NCBI RefSeq assembly: GCF_001418335.1
Contig: NZ_LIPP01000001.1
Span: 1-37,532 of the forward strand
DNA length: 37,532 nt
Source of the DNA: Streptomyces aurantiacus
GTDB lineage: Bacteria > Actinomycetota > Actinomycetes > Streptomycetales > Streptomycetaceae
Direction of reading: 5' to 3'
Below the pieces are notes generated by a model. The model made no database searches and was not told the DNA's origin. It saw only the letters and a list, made by a program, of their open reading frames with translations. The position numbers and the translations under genes were made by a program. Shown in pieces: positions 15,120 to 24,199 of the stretch (positions are counted from its first letter, which is position 1; each line of letters begins with the position of its first letter).

Positions 15120-16582
15120 TTGTCGTTGTCGCCCTTGTCCTTGTTCCCGTCGTTCGAGTCGTTCGAGTCGTTCCCGTTCTCGTCCGTGCCCTTGTCCTTC
15201 GTCAGGTTCGGCCGCTCGGGTGAACCGTCCGCTGCCTCGCCGAGCATCTTGTCGAGTTCGGAGAAGTCCAGCTGCTCGCGGTGCACGAAGCCGTCCGGGT
15301 CGTCCAGGTCGGAGGCGGTCGGCAGCATGTCCGGGTGTGCCCACAGGCCGTCCCGGCCGTCGACCCCGCGCGCGTCCGTGAGCGAGGCCCACAGTCGCGA
15401 GGCGTCCCGCAGCCGTCGCGGGCGCAGTTCCAGGCCGATCAGCGTGGCGAACGTCTGCTCGGCAGGGCCGCCCGTGGCGCGGCGGCGGCGCAGCGTCTCA
15501 CGCAGTGCGTCGGCGGACGACAGACGGGGCTTCGCGGCCGAGTGCACCACCGCGTCCACCCAGCCCTCGACGAGCGCCAGCGCCGTCTCCAGGCGGGCCA
15601 GCGCGGCCTTCTGCTCCGGCGTGTCCTCCGGCTGGAACATGCCCTGCTGGAGTGCCTGCTGCAGCTCCTCGGGGTTCTGCGGGTCGAACTGGCCGACCAC
15701 GTCCTCCAGCTTGGCCGTGTCGACCTTGATCCCGCGCGCGTACCCCTCGACCGCGCCGAAGAGGTGCGAGCGCAGCCATGGCACGTGGGCGAAGAGCCGC
15801 TGGTGGGCGGCCTCACGCAGGGCGATGTAGAGACGCACCTCGTCCTGGCCGATGCCCAGGTCCTTGCCGAACGCCTCGATGTTCAGCGGCAGCAGCGCGG
15901 CCTTACCGGCCGGGCCGAGCGGCAGTCCGACGTCGGTCGAGCCGACGACCTCGCCCGCGAGCACGCCGACGGCCTGCCCGATCTGCGTGCCGAACATGGC
16001 GCCGCCCATGGAACGCATCATTCCAAGGAGCGGGCCCGCCATGGCCTGCATCTCCTCGGGCAGGACATCGCCCATGGCCGCGCCGACGCGCTCGGCGACC
16101 GGGTCGACGAGCTCCTTCCACACCGGCAGGGTCGCCTCGACCCACTCCGCGCGGCTCCAGGCCACGGCGGAGGAGGCGCCGGACGGCAGCGACGTCGCGT
16201 CGTCCAGCCACAGGTCGGCCAGCCGTACCGCGTCCTGGACCGCGGTGCGCTCGGCGGGGCCGACGCTCGCGTCCTTCGTGCCGTCGGAGGTGCCCTGGGA
16301 GACCGTCTGGCGGGCGATCTGCTTGGCCATGTCCCAGTTCACCGGGCCGCCCTCGTAGGAGAGCATCTGACCCAGCTGCTGGAACGCGGCGCCCAGGTCG
16401 TTGGGGTTCAGCGAACCGAACATGGCTGCGAGCGGGTTGTCGCCACCGGGCCCGCCGGGCCCGAAACCGAACGGGCTGGCAGGTCCCTGACCACCACCGC
16501 TCTCCTGGTCCTTCTTCTTGCCCTCGTCGCCGTTCTCCGGCTCCTCCGGCGGAAGGCCGAATCCGAATGGGGTGTCACTCAC
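15116..16582 (-). CDS. DUF2342 / TIGR03624-type zinc-dependent metalloprotease family protein
   Basis: A 488-residue protein of the actinobacterial DUF2342 family, related to Rv3195 of M. tuberculosis. The N terminus is Gly/Pro/Phe-rich and disordered. The folded core carries LYIALREAAHQRLFAHVPWL, the family's putative metal-binding segment, in which a clear HExxH is not seen, so protease activity is by family annotation only. A conserved GTQIGQAVGVLAGEVVGSTDVGLP loop (in pieces) lies mid-protein. The C terminus is a highly charged Asn/Asp/Lys repeat tail (NDSNDSNDGNKDKGDNDK). GTG 16582 has GAGGAA five bases upstream. It is translationally overlapped with the Nudix gene. Confidence 0.82.
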   Translation of the reverse strand: MSDTPFGFGLPPEEPENGDEGKKKDQESGGGQGPASPFGFGPGGPGGDNPLAAMFGSLNPNDLGAAFQQLGQMLSYEGGPVNWDMAKQIARQTVSQGTSDGTKDASVGPAERTAVQDAVRLADLWLDDATSLPSGASSAVAWSRAEWVEATLPVWKELVDPVAERVGAAMGDVLPEEMQAMAGPLLGMMRSMGGAMFGTQIGQAVGVLAGEVVGSTDVGLPLGPAGKAALLPLNIEAFGKDLGIGQDEVRLYIALREAAHQRLFAHVPWLRSHLFGAVEGYARGIKVDTAKLEDVVGQFDPQNPEELQQALQQGMFQPEDTPEQKAALARLETALALVEGWVDAVVHSAAKPRLSSADALRETLRRRRATGGPAEQTFATLIGLELRPRRLRDASRLWASLTDARGVDGRDGLWAHPDMLPTASDLDDPDGFVHREQLDFSELDKMLGEAADGSPERPNLTKDKGTDENGNDSNDSNDGNKDKGDNDK

Positions 16583-16772
16583 GGGATTCCTCGGCTGTTA
16601 AGGCCGCCGGTTCGCTCCGACGGCGGCTGCCCTGCATCACCACCCAGCGTAGACACCACAACCGGTTCGGGCCTCGGTGCGTCGCCGACTCGGCGGCTGC
16701 GGCAGGATGGATGCCACCTGGTACGTACGCGTCACTCGCGTTCTTACTGAAGACAACCGCTGGAGACGCCCG

Positions 16773-17936
16773 GTGAGTTCCCCAGATCCACAGGTTCGCG
16801 CAGCGCGAAACCCCTCAACCCACTCGTCGCCCGAACATCGGCCCTCACCGTCGGCGTCGCGGGCCGACGGGACGTCCGCCGTACGCGGTCCCGTCGTCGC
16901 GGTCACCGGCGCCGCGGCCGGGATCGGCGCGATGCTCACCGAGCGGCTCGCCGCCAGTGACGAGATCAAGCAGGTCATCGCCATCGACGAGCGGCGTGGC
17001 GAGTGCGCGGGCGCCCAGTGGCACATCCTGGACGTCCGCGACCCGGCCATCGCCGAGAAGCTGCGCGGCGCGGACGTCGTGGTGCACCTCGCGCTCGACC
17101 TCGATCTGGAGACGGATCCGGCGGCGCGTACGGCGTACAACGTGCGGGGCACCCAGACCGTGCTCACGGCCGCCGCGGCCGCCGGGGTCCACCGTGTCGT
17201 GCTGTGCACGTCGGCCATGGTCTACGGGGCGCTGCCCGACAACGAACTGCCCCTCTCCGAAGACGCCGAACTGCGGGCCACCGCCGAGGCCACCGGGGTC
17301 GGAGACCTGCTGGAGGTCGAGCGGCTCGCCCGGCGGGCGCCCCGCGCGCATCCCGGGCTCAACGTCACCGTGGTACGTCCCGCCGTGCTCGTCGGAGGCA
17401 CCGACACCGCGTTGACCAGGTACTTCGAGTCGCCTCGGCTCCTGGTCGTCGCCGGCTCCCGGCCCGCCTGGCAGTTCTGCCACGTCGAGGACCTGTGCCT
17501 CGCCCTGGAGTACGCCGCCCTGGAGAAGGTCGACGGGGAACTGGCCGTCGGATGCGACGGATGGCTGGAACAGGAGGAGGTCGAGGAGCTCAGCGGGATC
17601 CGGCGGATGGAGCTGCCGTCCGCCGTCGCCCTGGGAGCCGCGGCCCGGCTGCACCGGATCGGGCTCACCCCGTCGCCGGCCGGGGACCTCGCGTACACGA
17701 TGTACCCCTGGGTGGTCAGCGGGAGCCGGCTGCACGACGCCGGATGGCGGCCGCAGTGGACCAACGAGGAGGTTCTCGCCGAGCTGCTGGGCGAGGTCGC
17801 CGGGCGGCACACCGTCGCCGGACGGCGGCTCGGGCGCAAGGACGCCACCGCCGCGGGAGCCGCGGGGGCGACGGTCGCCCTGCTCGGCACGGCCGCGCTG
17901 GTGCGGCGGGCGCGGAAGGCCCGGCGGCGGATCTGA
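16773..17936 (+). CDS. NAD-dependent epimerase-like (extended SDR) protein with C-terminal membrane anchor
   Basis: A 387-residue protein. Residues about 41-300 form an NAD(P)-binding extended SDR domain with VTGAAAGIG (44-52), VVVHLA and CTSAMVYG (Tyr 151). The catalytic YxxxK expected about 25 residues later is not there: the matching position reads GVGDLLEVERL. It may therefore bind nucleotide without acting as a dehydrogenase. The last 25 residues are hydrophobic (AGAAGATVALLGTAALV) followed by RRARKARRRI, a likely single-pass anchor with a basic cytosolic end. GTG 16773 has GGAG seven bases upstream. It is divergent from the DUF2342 gene. Actinobacterial homologues are annotated only as SDR family. 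Confidence 0.82.
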   Translation: MSSPDPQVRAARNPSTHSSPEHRPSPSASRADGTSAVRGPVVAVTGAAAGIGAMLTERLAASDEIKQVIAIDERRGECAGAQWHILDVRDPAIAEKLRGADVVVHLALDLDLETDPAARTAYNVRGTQTVLTAAAAAGVHRVVLCTSAMVYGALPDNELPLSEDAELRATAEATGVGDLLEVERLARRAPRAHPGLNVTVVRPAVLVGGTDTALTRYFESPRLLVVAGSRPAWQFCHVEDLCLALEYAALEKVDGELAVGCDGWLEQEEVEELSGIRRMELPSAVALGAAARLHRIGLTPSPAGDLAYTMYPWVVSGSRLHDAGWRPQWTNEEVLAELLGEVAGRHTVAGRRLGRKDATAAGAAGATVALLGTAALVRRARKARRRI

Positions 17937-17952
17937 GGCGGTGGAGTGGGGC

Positions 17953-17995
17953 CGGCGTGGAACTGGCGTGGGGTCGGCGTGGCACTGGCGTGGGG
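17953..17995. repeat. 22-bp tandem repeat, two near-identical copies
   Basis: Two copies of CGGCGTGGAACTGGCGTGGG-type sequence (17953-17974 and 17975-17995) follow the epimerase-like gene stop. They differ at one or two positions. No function is apparent. Confidence 0.75.
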
Positions 17996-18056
17996 CGGCG
18001 GTCCCGCGCGGTTCTGCCACCCCGCCGCACTGGCTTTCCGCCCCGCCGTATCGGCC

Positions 18057-18088
18057 TTCCATGTCGCACGCGCGCGTGCGACATGGAA
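18057..18088. terminator. Perfect 32-bp palindrome between the epimerase-like gene and moaE
   Basis: Each half is 16 bases (TTCCATGTCGCACGCG and its exact complement) with no unpaired centre. As RNA it would make a stem with a tight loop; as DNA it is an ideal two-fold binding site. It lies 121 bases after the epimerase-like stop and 53 bases before the moaE start. A T-run is absent. Terminator and operator are both possible. Confidence 0.6.
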
Positions 18089-18140
18089 ACCGTTGTTCCA
18101 TGAGGCTTACGGGGTGGGGCACGATGGGGAGATGGCACCC

Positions 18141-18593
18141 ATGAACGACCACCCCGGTGAGCAGGCCGCGCAGGAGCCCATCAAACTCCTGGCGATCCGG
18201 GAGACCGACCTCTCCCTGGACGAGATCTTCCGGGCCGTCGGCGACGACGCCTCCGGAGGGACCGCGCTCTTCGTGGGAACCGTGCGCAACCACGACGGGG
18301 GAGCGGACGTCGATGCCCTCGGGTACTCCTGCCACCCCAGCGCGGAGGCCGAGATGCGGCGTGTCGCGGAGAAGGTCGTCGCGGAGTATCCGGTGCGGGC
18401 GCTCGCCGCCGTGCACCGGATCGGTGACCTCCGGGTGGGCGATCTCGCAGTGGTCGTCGCCGTCTCCTGCCCGCACCGGGGAGAGGCCTTCGAGGCCTGC
18501 CGGAAACTGATCGACGACCTGAAGCACGAGGTCCCGATCTGGAAGCACCAGAAATTCTCCGACGGTACGGAGGAATGGGTCGGAGCCTGCTGA
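18141..18593 (+). CDS. moaE: Molybdopterin synthase catalytic subunit MoaE
   Basis: A 150-residue MoaE protein, which transfers sulphur from the MoaD C-terminal thiocarboxylate to precursor Z in molybdenum cofactor synthesis. Signatures are GTVRNHDGG, LGYSCHPSAEAEM, VHRIGDLRVGD, AVSCPHRGEAF and the active-site lysines of EVPIWKHQKF. Length matches the family. I chose ATG 18141 because GGGGAG lies nine bases upstream; ATG 18132 in frame abuts that site directly. No moaD is present in the window, so the partner must be encoded elsewhere. Confidence 0.95.
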   Translation: MNDHPGEQAAQEPIKLLAIRETDLSLDEIFRAVGDDASGGTALFVGTVRNHDGGADVDALGYSCHPSAEAEMRRVAEKVVAEYPVRALAAVHRIGDLRVGDLAVVVAVSCPHRGEAFEACRKLIDDLKHEVPIWKHQKFSDGTEEWVGAC

Positions 18594-18601
18594 CCCGACT
18601 T

Positions 18602-18638
18602 CATCAGGCCCCACTGACCCCATCAGGCCCCACTGGCC
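18602..18638. repeat. 19-bp tandem repeat, two copies
   Basis: CATCAGGCCCCACTG-type units start at 18602 and 18621, just after moaE. No recognisable terminator or promoter is seen in the remaining gap up to 18772. Confidence 0.75.
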
Positions 18639-18772
18639 CCAGCGGTCACCACCGGGTCTCACTCGTCCGGCTTCCGGTTGCGTAACCCGACCCCTGCCGT
18701 GAGCGTTGAACAAGCGGATGGTTAATCTGCTGATCAGTCAGTTGCGGTGGTTCATGGGGTTGGGAGGTCGGT

Positions 18773-18937
18773 ATGGCAGCGCTCGCCTGGTTGCTGATTC
18801 CGCTTTTCGCCGCGATCGGTGCCGGAGCCTGGGGCAGTTGGGCAGGACGGAACCGCAAGACCATCGGTGACGGCCATGAGCTCGCGGGCTACACACGCTT
18901 CCGCGAAGCCATGGAGAAGTCGCGCACGGACGCCTGA
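18773..18937 (+). CDS. Small single-pass membrane protein (54 residues)
   Basis: ATG 18773 has GGGAGG five bases upstream. The protein opens with a hydrophobic helix (MAALAWLLIPLFAAIGAGAW) followed by SWAGRNRK and a polar tail ending EKSRTDA. It is most likely an inner-membrane protein with a cytosolic tail. I do not recognise a named family. Position directly before the PDZ/Lon-like membrane protease, in the same direction and 69 bases away, makes it a candidate partner or substrate, but this is only inference. Coding character is supported by the ribosome site and codon use. Confidence 0.7.
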   Translation: MAALAWLLIPLFAAIGAGAWGSWAGRNRKTIGDGHELAGYTRFREAMEKSRTDA

Positions 18938-18980
18938 CCGGCCCTCGGACCCCCGGACGGGCGGCCCCGACGGCGCGTTG

Positions 18981-19000
18981 ACAGTGCGGTCCCGTACTGT
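18981..19000 (+). promoter_or_regulatory. Short inverted repeat and -10-like element before the PDZ protease
   Basis: ACAGT and ACTGT (18981-18985 and 18996-19000) form an inverted repeat with a ten-base centre. TACTGT (18995-19000) ends six bases before the ATG at 19007, and there is no ribosome site, which fits a leaderless transcript. TTGACA at 18978 is too close to serve as its -35. Confidence 0.35.
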
Positions 19001-19006
19001 CGTTCC

Positions 19007-20101
19007 ATGCCACGCCGCACCGCGACGATGCTCGCCTCCACCCTGATGCTGATCGCGCTCCTGTGCGCGGGAGTCTTCATCAAAGTGCCGTACTCGGAGA
19101 TGTCACCGGGTCCGACGGTGAACACGCTCGGCGAGCACGACGGCGAGCCGGTGCTGCAGATCTCCGGCCGCAAGACCTATCCGACGAGCGGTCACCTGAA
19201 CATGACCACCGTCCGGGTCACCAGCGCCGACTACAACATGAACCTGGTCGAGGCCGTCTACGGCTGGCTGGCGCACGACAACAAAGTGGTCCCGCACGAC
19301 ACGCTCTACCCCGACGGCAAGACGGAAGAGCAGTCGACGCAGGAGAACGCCGAGGAATTCAACCAGTCCCAGGAGAGCGCCAAGGTCGCGGCGCTCAAGG
19401 AGATCGACATCCCGGTGAAGTCCTGGGTGATCGTCTCCACCGTCGTCAAGGACACCCCCGCCGAGGGCAGGCTGCACGCCGGTGACGTGATCAAGGCCGT
19501 CGACGGTACGAAGGTGAAGGCGTTCGGTGACGTCGCGAAGCTGGTCACCGAGCACAAGCCCGGCGAGAAGGTCGTCTTCACGGTCGTGCCCGCCAAGGAA
19601 CAGGCCGCCGCCGAGAAGAAGAACAAGACGGCGACCAGGACCGAGGACGTCACGATCACCACCGCCAAGTCCCACGACAAGGGTGAGGACCGGGCGATAG
19701 TCGGCATCCAGGCCGGGACCGACCACACCTTCCCGTTCACCATAGACATCAAGCTCGCCGACGTCGGCGGCCCCAGTGCCGGTCTGATGTTCGCCCTCGG
19801 CATCGTCGACAAGCTGACCCCGGGCAGCCTCACCGGCGGCAAGTTCGTCGCCGGCACCGGCACCATCGACGACGAGGGCAAGGTCGGCCCGATCGGCGGT
19901 ATCGAGATGAAGACGGTCGGCGCCCGGGCCAAGGGCGCCCAGTACTTCCTCACACCCAAGGACAACTGCGCGGCCGCCGCCCGGGACGTCCCCGACGGGC
20001 TCACGCTCGTCAAGGTCGACACCATCGACGACGCGGTGGGCGCCCTCAAGGACATCCACGACGGCGACACGGCCGACCTGCCGAAATGCACCAAGAGCTA
20101 G
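19007..20101 (+). CDS. YlbL-type PDZ domain / Lon-like membrane-anchored serine protease
   Basis: A 364-residue protein with an N-terminal membrane anchor (about 8-26), an extracytoplasmic PDZ-like domain (about 135-200, VKDTPAEGRLHAGDVIKAVDG in pieces) and a Lon (S16) protease domain. The catalytic pair is Ser 257 in GGPSAGLMF and Lys 302 in IGGIEMKTVGA, as in Lon. Bacillus YlbL and mycobacterial Rv3194c have the same architecture. YlbL helps degrade a cell-division inhibitor after DNA damage in Bacillus. ATG 19007 has no ribosome site, so the mRNA may be leaderless. It is followed by the convergent PPA1309-family gene. Confidence 0.93.
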   Translation: MPRRTATMLASTLMLIALLCAGVFIKVPYSEMSPGPTVNTLGEHDGEPVLQISGRKTYPTSGHLNMTTVRVTSADYNMNLVEAVYGWLAHDNKVVPHDTLYPDGKTEEQSTQENAEEFNQSQESAKVAALKEIDIPVKSWVIVSTVVKDTPAEGRLHAGDVIKAVDGTKVKAFGDVAKLVTEHKPGEKVVFTVVPAKEQAAAEKKNKTATRTEDVTITTAKSHDKGEDRAIVGIQAGTDHTFPFTIDIKLADVGGPSAGLMFALGIVDKLTPGSLTGGKFVAGTGTIDDEGKVGPIGGIEMKTVGARAKGAQYFLTPKDNCAAAARDVPDGLTLVKVDTIDDAVGALKDIHDGDTADLPKCTKS

Positions 20102-20143
20102 CGATGTACCCCCTGACGCACCGGCAGGCCGCGAACCTGTCGG

Positions 20144-20701
20144 CTACTCCGCGAACGTCGCCGTGAGTGCCTCGGCCAGTCCCGGTACGAGGTCGGATCC
20201 GGTGAGCACGTCGGTCGCCGCGTCCTTCTCGCGCAACCGCAGCGCCGAATCGCGCTTCCCGCCGCGCAGTACGCCCACGGTCATCCGGACCTCCTGGCGC
20301 TCCGGGTGCTCGGCGACCCACTTCGCCAGCCGCTGCTCGTCGAGGCCGTCCGGTACGGACGCCTCCGCGGACGGCGGCAGCATCAGCCGCTCCACGGACA
20401 GCGCGCAGCCGACCACGGAGTCCGGCCAGGCGATGGTGCCGAGGAACTCGTCCAGCGGGCTGCCCGCCGGAAGTTCGTCCTGCTCAATAGGGGTGAGCGT
20501 GCCCTCGGGCACGTCTTCGGTCAGACCCAGACGCTCGGCGAGTCCAGGTTCCTGGGAACGCAGTCGGGTGGTGTCGACCAGAGCGAAGAGCCGGGCGGGC
20601 TGGTCCCAGCCGAGCCCTGAAACGTACTCGTCGATTTCGAGGACGGCGCGGGTGAGGGGCGCGGCCGCCATGGGGGTGCCTGAGGAGGCAGTGTTGGACA
20701 T
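20144..20701 (-). CDS. PPA1309 family protein
   Basis: A 185-residue actinobacterial protein of the PPA1309 family, function unknown. Recognisable stretches are [26 protein letters not shown] (in pieces), a [19 protein letters not shown] core and a [15 protein letters not shown] end. The protein is acidic with no signal peptide or membrane segment. ATG 20701 has AGGA eight bases upstream; GTG 20707 would add two residues. It is divergent from the UPF0182 gene, a pairing that I recall as common in actinobacteria and that hints at shared regulation. Confidence 0.85.
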   Translation of the reverse strand: MSNTASSGTPMAAAPLTRAVLEIDEYVSGLGWDQPARLFALVDTTRLRSQEPGLAERLGLTEDVPEGTLTPIEQDELPAGSPLDEFLGTIAWPDSVVGCALSVERLMLPPSAEASVPDGLDEQRLAKWVAEHPERQEVRMTVGVLRGGKRDSALRLREKDAATDVLTGSDLVPGLAEALTATFAE

Positions 20702-20826
20702 GGTCACAATCCTGCCTCGTTCGACCCCCGAAGCGGGAACCGAGTAAAGCATCAGTAAGTTGCATAGATGTGGCCCGGCGTCTGCAGGGCCCCCAGATAC
20801 CAACAGCGAACTTCGAGGTGCGCACC

Positions 20827-23817
20827 TTGGCTTTCCAGATGCCGGACCGCGGCGGAGGCCCGACAGGGCCGCGGATGAGAGTGGGCCGACCGTCCCGACG
20901 CGTCCGGACCCTGCTCATGACACTGGGCGTACTGGCCGTGCTGGCCATGGCCTTCGTCATGTTCGCGGGGTTCTGGACGGACTGGCTCTGGTACCGGTCG
21001 GTGAAGTACTCCTCCGTCTTCACGACCACCCTGTCGACGAAGATCGGTCTGTTCTTCGTCTTCGGACTGCTGATGGCCGTGGCCGTCGGAGTGAACATCT
21101 GGCTGGCCCACCGGCTGCGGCCACCGCTCAGCGCCATGTCGATGGAGCAGCAGAGCCTGGACCGCTACCGGATGAGCGTGGCCCCGTACAAGAAGTGGAT
21201 CCTTCTCGGGATCACCTCACTGGTCGGGCTGATCGCGGGCGCCTCCGCAGCGGGCCAGTGGCGTACGTGGCTCATGTGGGTGAACGGAGTGCCCTTCAAC
21301 CAGAAGGACCCCCAGTTCCACCTGGACGTGTCCTTCTACGCCTTCGACCTGCCCTGGTACCGCTTCATGCTGGGCTTCGGCTTCGCGGCCGCGATCCTCT
21401 CCCTGATCGCCGCCGCGCTGACGCACTACCTGTACGGCGGACTGCGTGTCACCAGCCCCGGAGCGCGTGCCACGGCAGCGGCCACCGGCCATCTGTCGGT
21501 GCTGCTGGGCATCTTCGTCGCGCTGAAGGCGGTCGCCTACTGGCTCGACCGGTACGGGCTCGCGGTGAAGTCCAGTGACTTCAAGGCGACGGGCAACTGG
21601 ACGGGTCTCAGGTACGTCGACGCGAACGCGTATCTGCCGGCCAAGACGATCCTCTTCTGCATCGCGGTCATCTGCGCCCTGCTGTTCTTCGCCACCCTGT
21701 GGCGGCGTACCTGGCAGCTGCCCGTCATCGGCTTCGGCCTGATGGTGCTGTCGGCGGTCCTGATCGGCGGTCTGTACCCGGCGATCGTGCAGAAGTTCCA
21801 GGTCCAGCCGAACGAGCAGGCCAAGGAAGCGCCGTACGTCGAGAAGAACCTCAAGGCGACCCGCGACGCGTACGGGATCAACGGCACCGAGGTCACCGAG
21901 TACGCGGGCGCGAGCACGACCAAGGACAAGACGAAGCTGCGCGACGACGCCGACGGCGCCGCGAGCATCCGGCTCCTGGACCCGAACGTCGTCTCGCCCA
22001 CGTTCCAGCAACTCCAGCAGGTGCGCAATTACTACGCGTTCCCGTCGAACCTGGACGTCGACCGCTACAGCAAGGACGGCAAGGACCAGGACACCGTCAT
22101 CGGTCTGCGCGAGCTGAACCTCCAGGGCATCCCGAAGAGCAACTGGATCAACAACCACTTCCGCTACACGCACGGCTTCGGAGTGGTCGCGGCCAAGGGC
22201 ACCAACGCCGACGCCGAGGGACGCCCGGAGTTCACCGAGTACGACCTGCCGTCCAAGGGCGGCCTCGGCGGTGGCGACTACGAGCAGCGGATCTACTACG
22301 GCGAGAAGACCGGCCAGTACTCGATCGTCGGCGGCCCGCAGAAGGAGATCGACTACTCCGACGACACCGGCGAGAAGACGACCAGTTACAAGGGCAAGAG
22401 CGGCGTCAACCTCTCGAACCCGGTCAACCGCGCGGCGTACGCGGTCGCGTTCAGCGAGCCGCAGATCCTCTACTCCGGTGCGATCGGCGAGGGTTCGAGA
22501 ATCCTCTACAACCGCACGCCCAAGGAGCGCGTCGAGGCGGTGGCCCCCTGGCTGACCATCGACGGCGATGCCTACCCGGCGGTCGTCGGCGGGAAGATCG
22601 AGTGGATCGTCGACGCGTACACGACGACCAACGGCTACCCGTACGCCTCGCGCACCACCCTCGGTGACACGACGGCCGACTCGCTCACCGCCGCCAACAA
22701 CCAGCGGGCGGTGGTGGCCCAGCAGAACCAGGTCAACTACATCCGCAACTCGGTGAAGGCGACCGTCGACGCGTACAGCGGCAAGGTCACGCTCTACGAG
22801 TGGGACACCAAGGACCCGGTCCTGAAGACCTGGAAGAAGGCCTTCCCCGGGACGGTGAAGCCGAAGGGCGACATCCCGCAGGCCCTCATGGACCATCTCC
22901 GGTACCCGCAGGACCTGTTCAAGGTCCAGCGCGAGCTGCTGACCCGCTACCACGTGAAGGACGCGGAGACGTTCCTCAGCGGCAGCGAGGTGTGGCAGGT
23001 GCCGGACGACCCGACCAACAAGTCGGGCAACGCGGTGCCGCCGTACTACCTCAGCATGAAGATGCCGGGGGAGCAGTCGCAGGCGTTCTCCCTGACGACG
23101 ACGCTCACCCCGAACGGCCGCGACAACCTGAGTGCCTTCGTGTCGGTCAACGCCGAAGCCGGCACGAGCGACTACGGCAAGATCAACGTCCTCAAACTAC
23201 CCACCGGCAGAACGGTCGACGGACCCAAACGGGTACAGAGCCAGTTCAACTCGGAGCCATCCATCGCCGAGTCCATCAGACTCCTCAGAGGTGGTGACTC
23301 GGAAGTCGAGTACGGCAACCTGCTGACGGTGCCACTCGACGGCGGCCTGCTCTACGTGGAGCCCGTCTACGTACGTGGTGGCGGACTGAAGTACCCCCTG
23401 CTGCGGAAGGTACTGGTGACCTACGGAGGCGCGACGGCCTTCGAGGACACGCTGGACCAGGCGCTCAACAAGGTCTTCGGAGCGGACGGTTCGACCACCG
23501 AACCACCGGACGAGGGCGAGGACGAGACGACCCCACCGCCGACGTCCAACGACCCCACGGTCCAGGAAGCGCTCGACGACGCCCAGAAGGCCTTCGACCA
23601 AGGCCAGGAAGCCCTCAAGAAGGGCGACTGGGAGGCGTACGGAACGGCGCAGAAGGACCTGGAGGACGCGCTTGAGCGGGCCGAGGACGCACAGGCCGCG
23701 GCCGACAAGAGCGCAGGCAGCAGCGGCAAACCCAGCGCCTCCGGCGACAAGAAGACCGAGGAGAGCAGCAAGCCGAGCAGCACTCCGAGCAGCAGTAAGA
23801 GCCCGGACACCAGCTGA
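20827..23817 (+). CDS. UPF0182 family large membrane protein
   Basis: A 996-residue integral membrane protein of unknown function, orthologous to Rv3193c. About seven transmembrane helices lie in the first 330 residues (for example [20 protein letters not shown] and [19 protein letters not shown]). A large extracytoplasmic domain of about 560 residues follows (rich in Tyr and Lys; [31 protein letters not shown]). The protein ends in an acidic then Ser/Lys-rich disordered tail. I chose TTG 20827, with GAGGTG six bases upstream; ATG 20839, four codons on, is an alternative but has no well-placed ribosome site. It is followed by an initiator tRNA gene 43 bases after the stop. Confidence 0.9.
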   Translation: MAFQMPDRGGGPTGPRMRVGRPSRRVRTLLMTLGVLAVLAMAFVMFAGFWTDWLWYRSVKYSSVFTTTLSTKIGLFFVFGLLMAVAVGVNIWLAHRLRPPLSAMSMEQQSLDRYRMSVAPYKKWILLGITSLVGLIAGASAAGQWRTWLMWVNGVPFNQKDPQFHLDVSFYAFDLPWYRFMLGFGFAAAILSLIAAALTHYLYGGLRVTSPGARATAAATGHLSVLLGIFVALKAVAYWLDRYGLAVKSSDFKATGNWTGLRYVDANAYLPAKTILFCIAVICALLFFATLWRRTWQLPVIGFGLMVLSAVLIGGLYPAIVQKFQVQPNEQAKEAPYVEKNLKATRDAYGINGTEVTEYAGASTTKDKTKLRDDADGAASIRLLDPNVVSPTFQQLQQVRNYYAFPSNLDVDRYSKDGKDQDTVIGLRELNLQGIPKSNWINNHFRYTHGFGVVAAKGTNADAEGRPEFTEYDLPSKGGLGGGDYEQRIYYGEKTGQYSIVGGPQKEIDYSDDTGEKTTSYKGKSGVNLSNPVNRAAYAVAFSEPQILYSGAIGEGSRILYNRTPKERVEAVAPWLTIDGDAYPAVVGGKIEWIVDAYTTTNGYPYASRTTLGDTTADSLTAANNQRAVVAQQNQVNYIRNSVKATVDAYSGKVTLYEWDTKDPVLKTWKKAFPGTVKPKGDIPQALMDHLRYPQDLFKVQRELLTRYHVKDAETFLSGSEVWQVPDDPTNKSGNAVPPYYLSMKMPGEQSQAFSLTTTLTPNGRDNLSAFVSVNAEAGTSDYGKINVLKLPTGRTVDGPKRVQSQFNSEPSIAESIRLLRGGDSEVEYGNLLTVPLDGGLLYVEPVYVRGGGLKYPLLRKVLVTYGGATAFEDTLDQALNKVFGADGSTTEPPDEGEDETTPPPTSNDPTVQEALDDAQKAFDQGQEALKKGDWEAYGTAQKDLEDALERAEDAQAAADKSAGSSGKPSASGDKKTEESSKPSSTPSSSKSPDTS

Positions 23818-23860
23818 GTCAGGAGCCCTCTCGCGCCGTGGTACGGTTGCAACACAACGG

Positions 23861-23934
23861 CGCGGGGTGGAGCAGCTCGGTAGCTCGCTGGGCTCATAAC
23901 CCAGAGGTCGCAGGTTCAAATCCTGTCCCCGCTA
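23861..23934 (+). tRNA. Initiator tRNA-fMet (CAT), copy 1
   Basis: 74 bases without an encoded CCA. A CAT anticodon sits in a stem with three G-C pairs (GGG and CCC flanking CTCATAA), and the first base pair of the acceptor stem is mismatched (C1 against T72). The D-stem has an A11-T24 pair. All three are initiator features. The T arm is GCAGG-TTCAAAT-CCTGT. A strong terminator follows. A possible -10 (TACGGT, 23842) is weak and no good -35 is seen, so the promoter is unclear. Confidence 0.95.
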
Positions 23935-23941
23935 CTGAAGT

Positions 23942-23978
23942 AGAAGGACCCGGATCCTCAAAGGATCCGGGTCCTTCT
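23942..23978 (+). terminator. Terminator of tRNA-fMet copy 1
   Basis: AGAAGGACCCGGATCC (23942-23957) pairs perfectly over 16 bases with 23963-23978 around TCAAA. It starts eight bases after the tRNA. The gap from here to 24199 holds no gene and no clear promoter that I can identify. Confidence 0.85.
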
Positions 23979-24199
23979 GCGTGTGCGGATCTGCGTGCGC
24001 GGATCTTCGGCAGAGCGTCAGCGGACCGCTCGGGACCGCACCTCGTTCATCAGTGCTGTGGTGGTGAAGGCCGCGTCGGGCGGAGGGAGTTGCGGGAACT
24101 GTGTTTCACTTGTCTCTCTGTGGGCATGTCGACAAAACGCTGAAGTGACCTCACTGGCTGCGGTATACCAGGTGTACCCAGGTTGCAGGTGGTGCGACG

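Noticed and set aside
16845..18713. 622-codon minus-strand ORF spanning the epimerase-like gene and moaE
   Set aside because: Crosses two real plus-strand genes and the gap between; composition is typical of an antisense frame.
18978..19000. TTGACA with TACTGT as a standard promoter for the PDZ protease
   Set aside because: The spacer is only 11 bases; only the -10-like part is kept, as a weak leaderless candidate.
21217..22953. 578-codon minus-strand ORF inside the UPF0182 gene
   Set aside because: Lies wholly within the real gene and has no recognisable domain.
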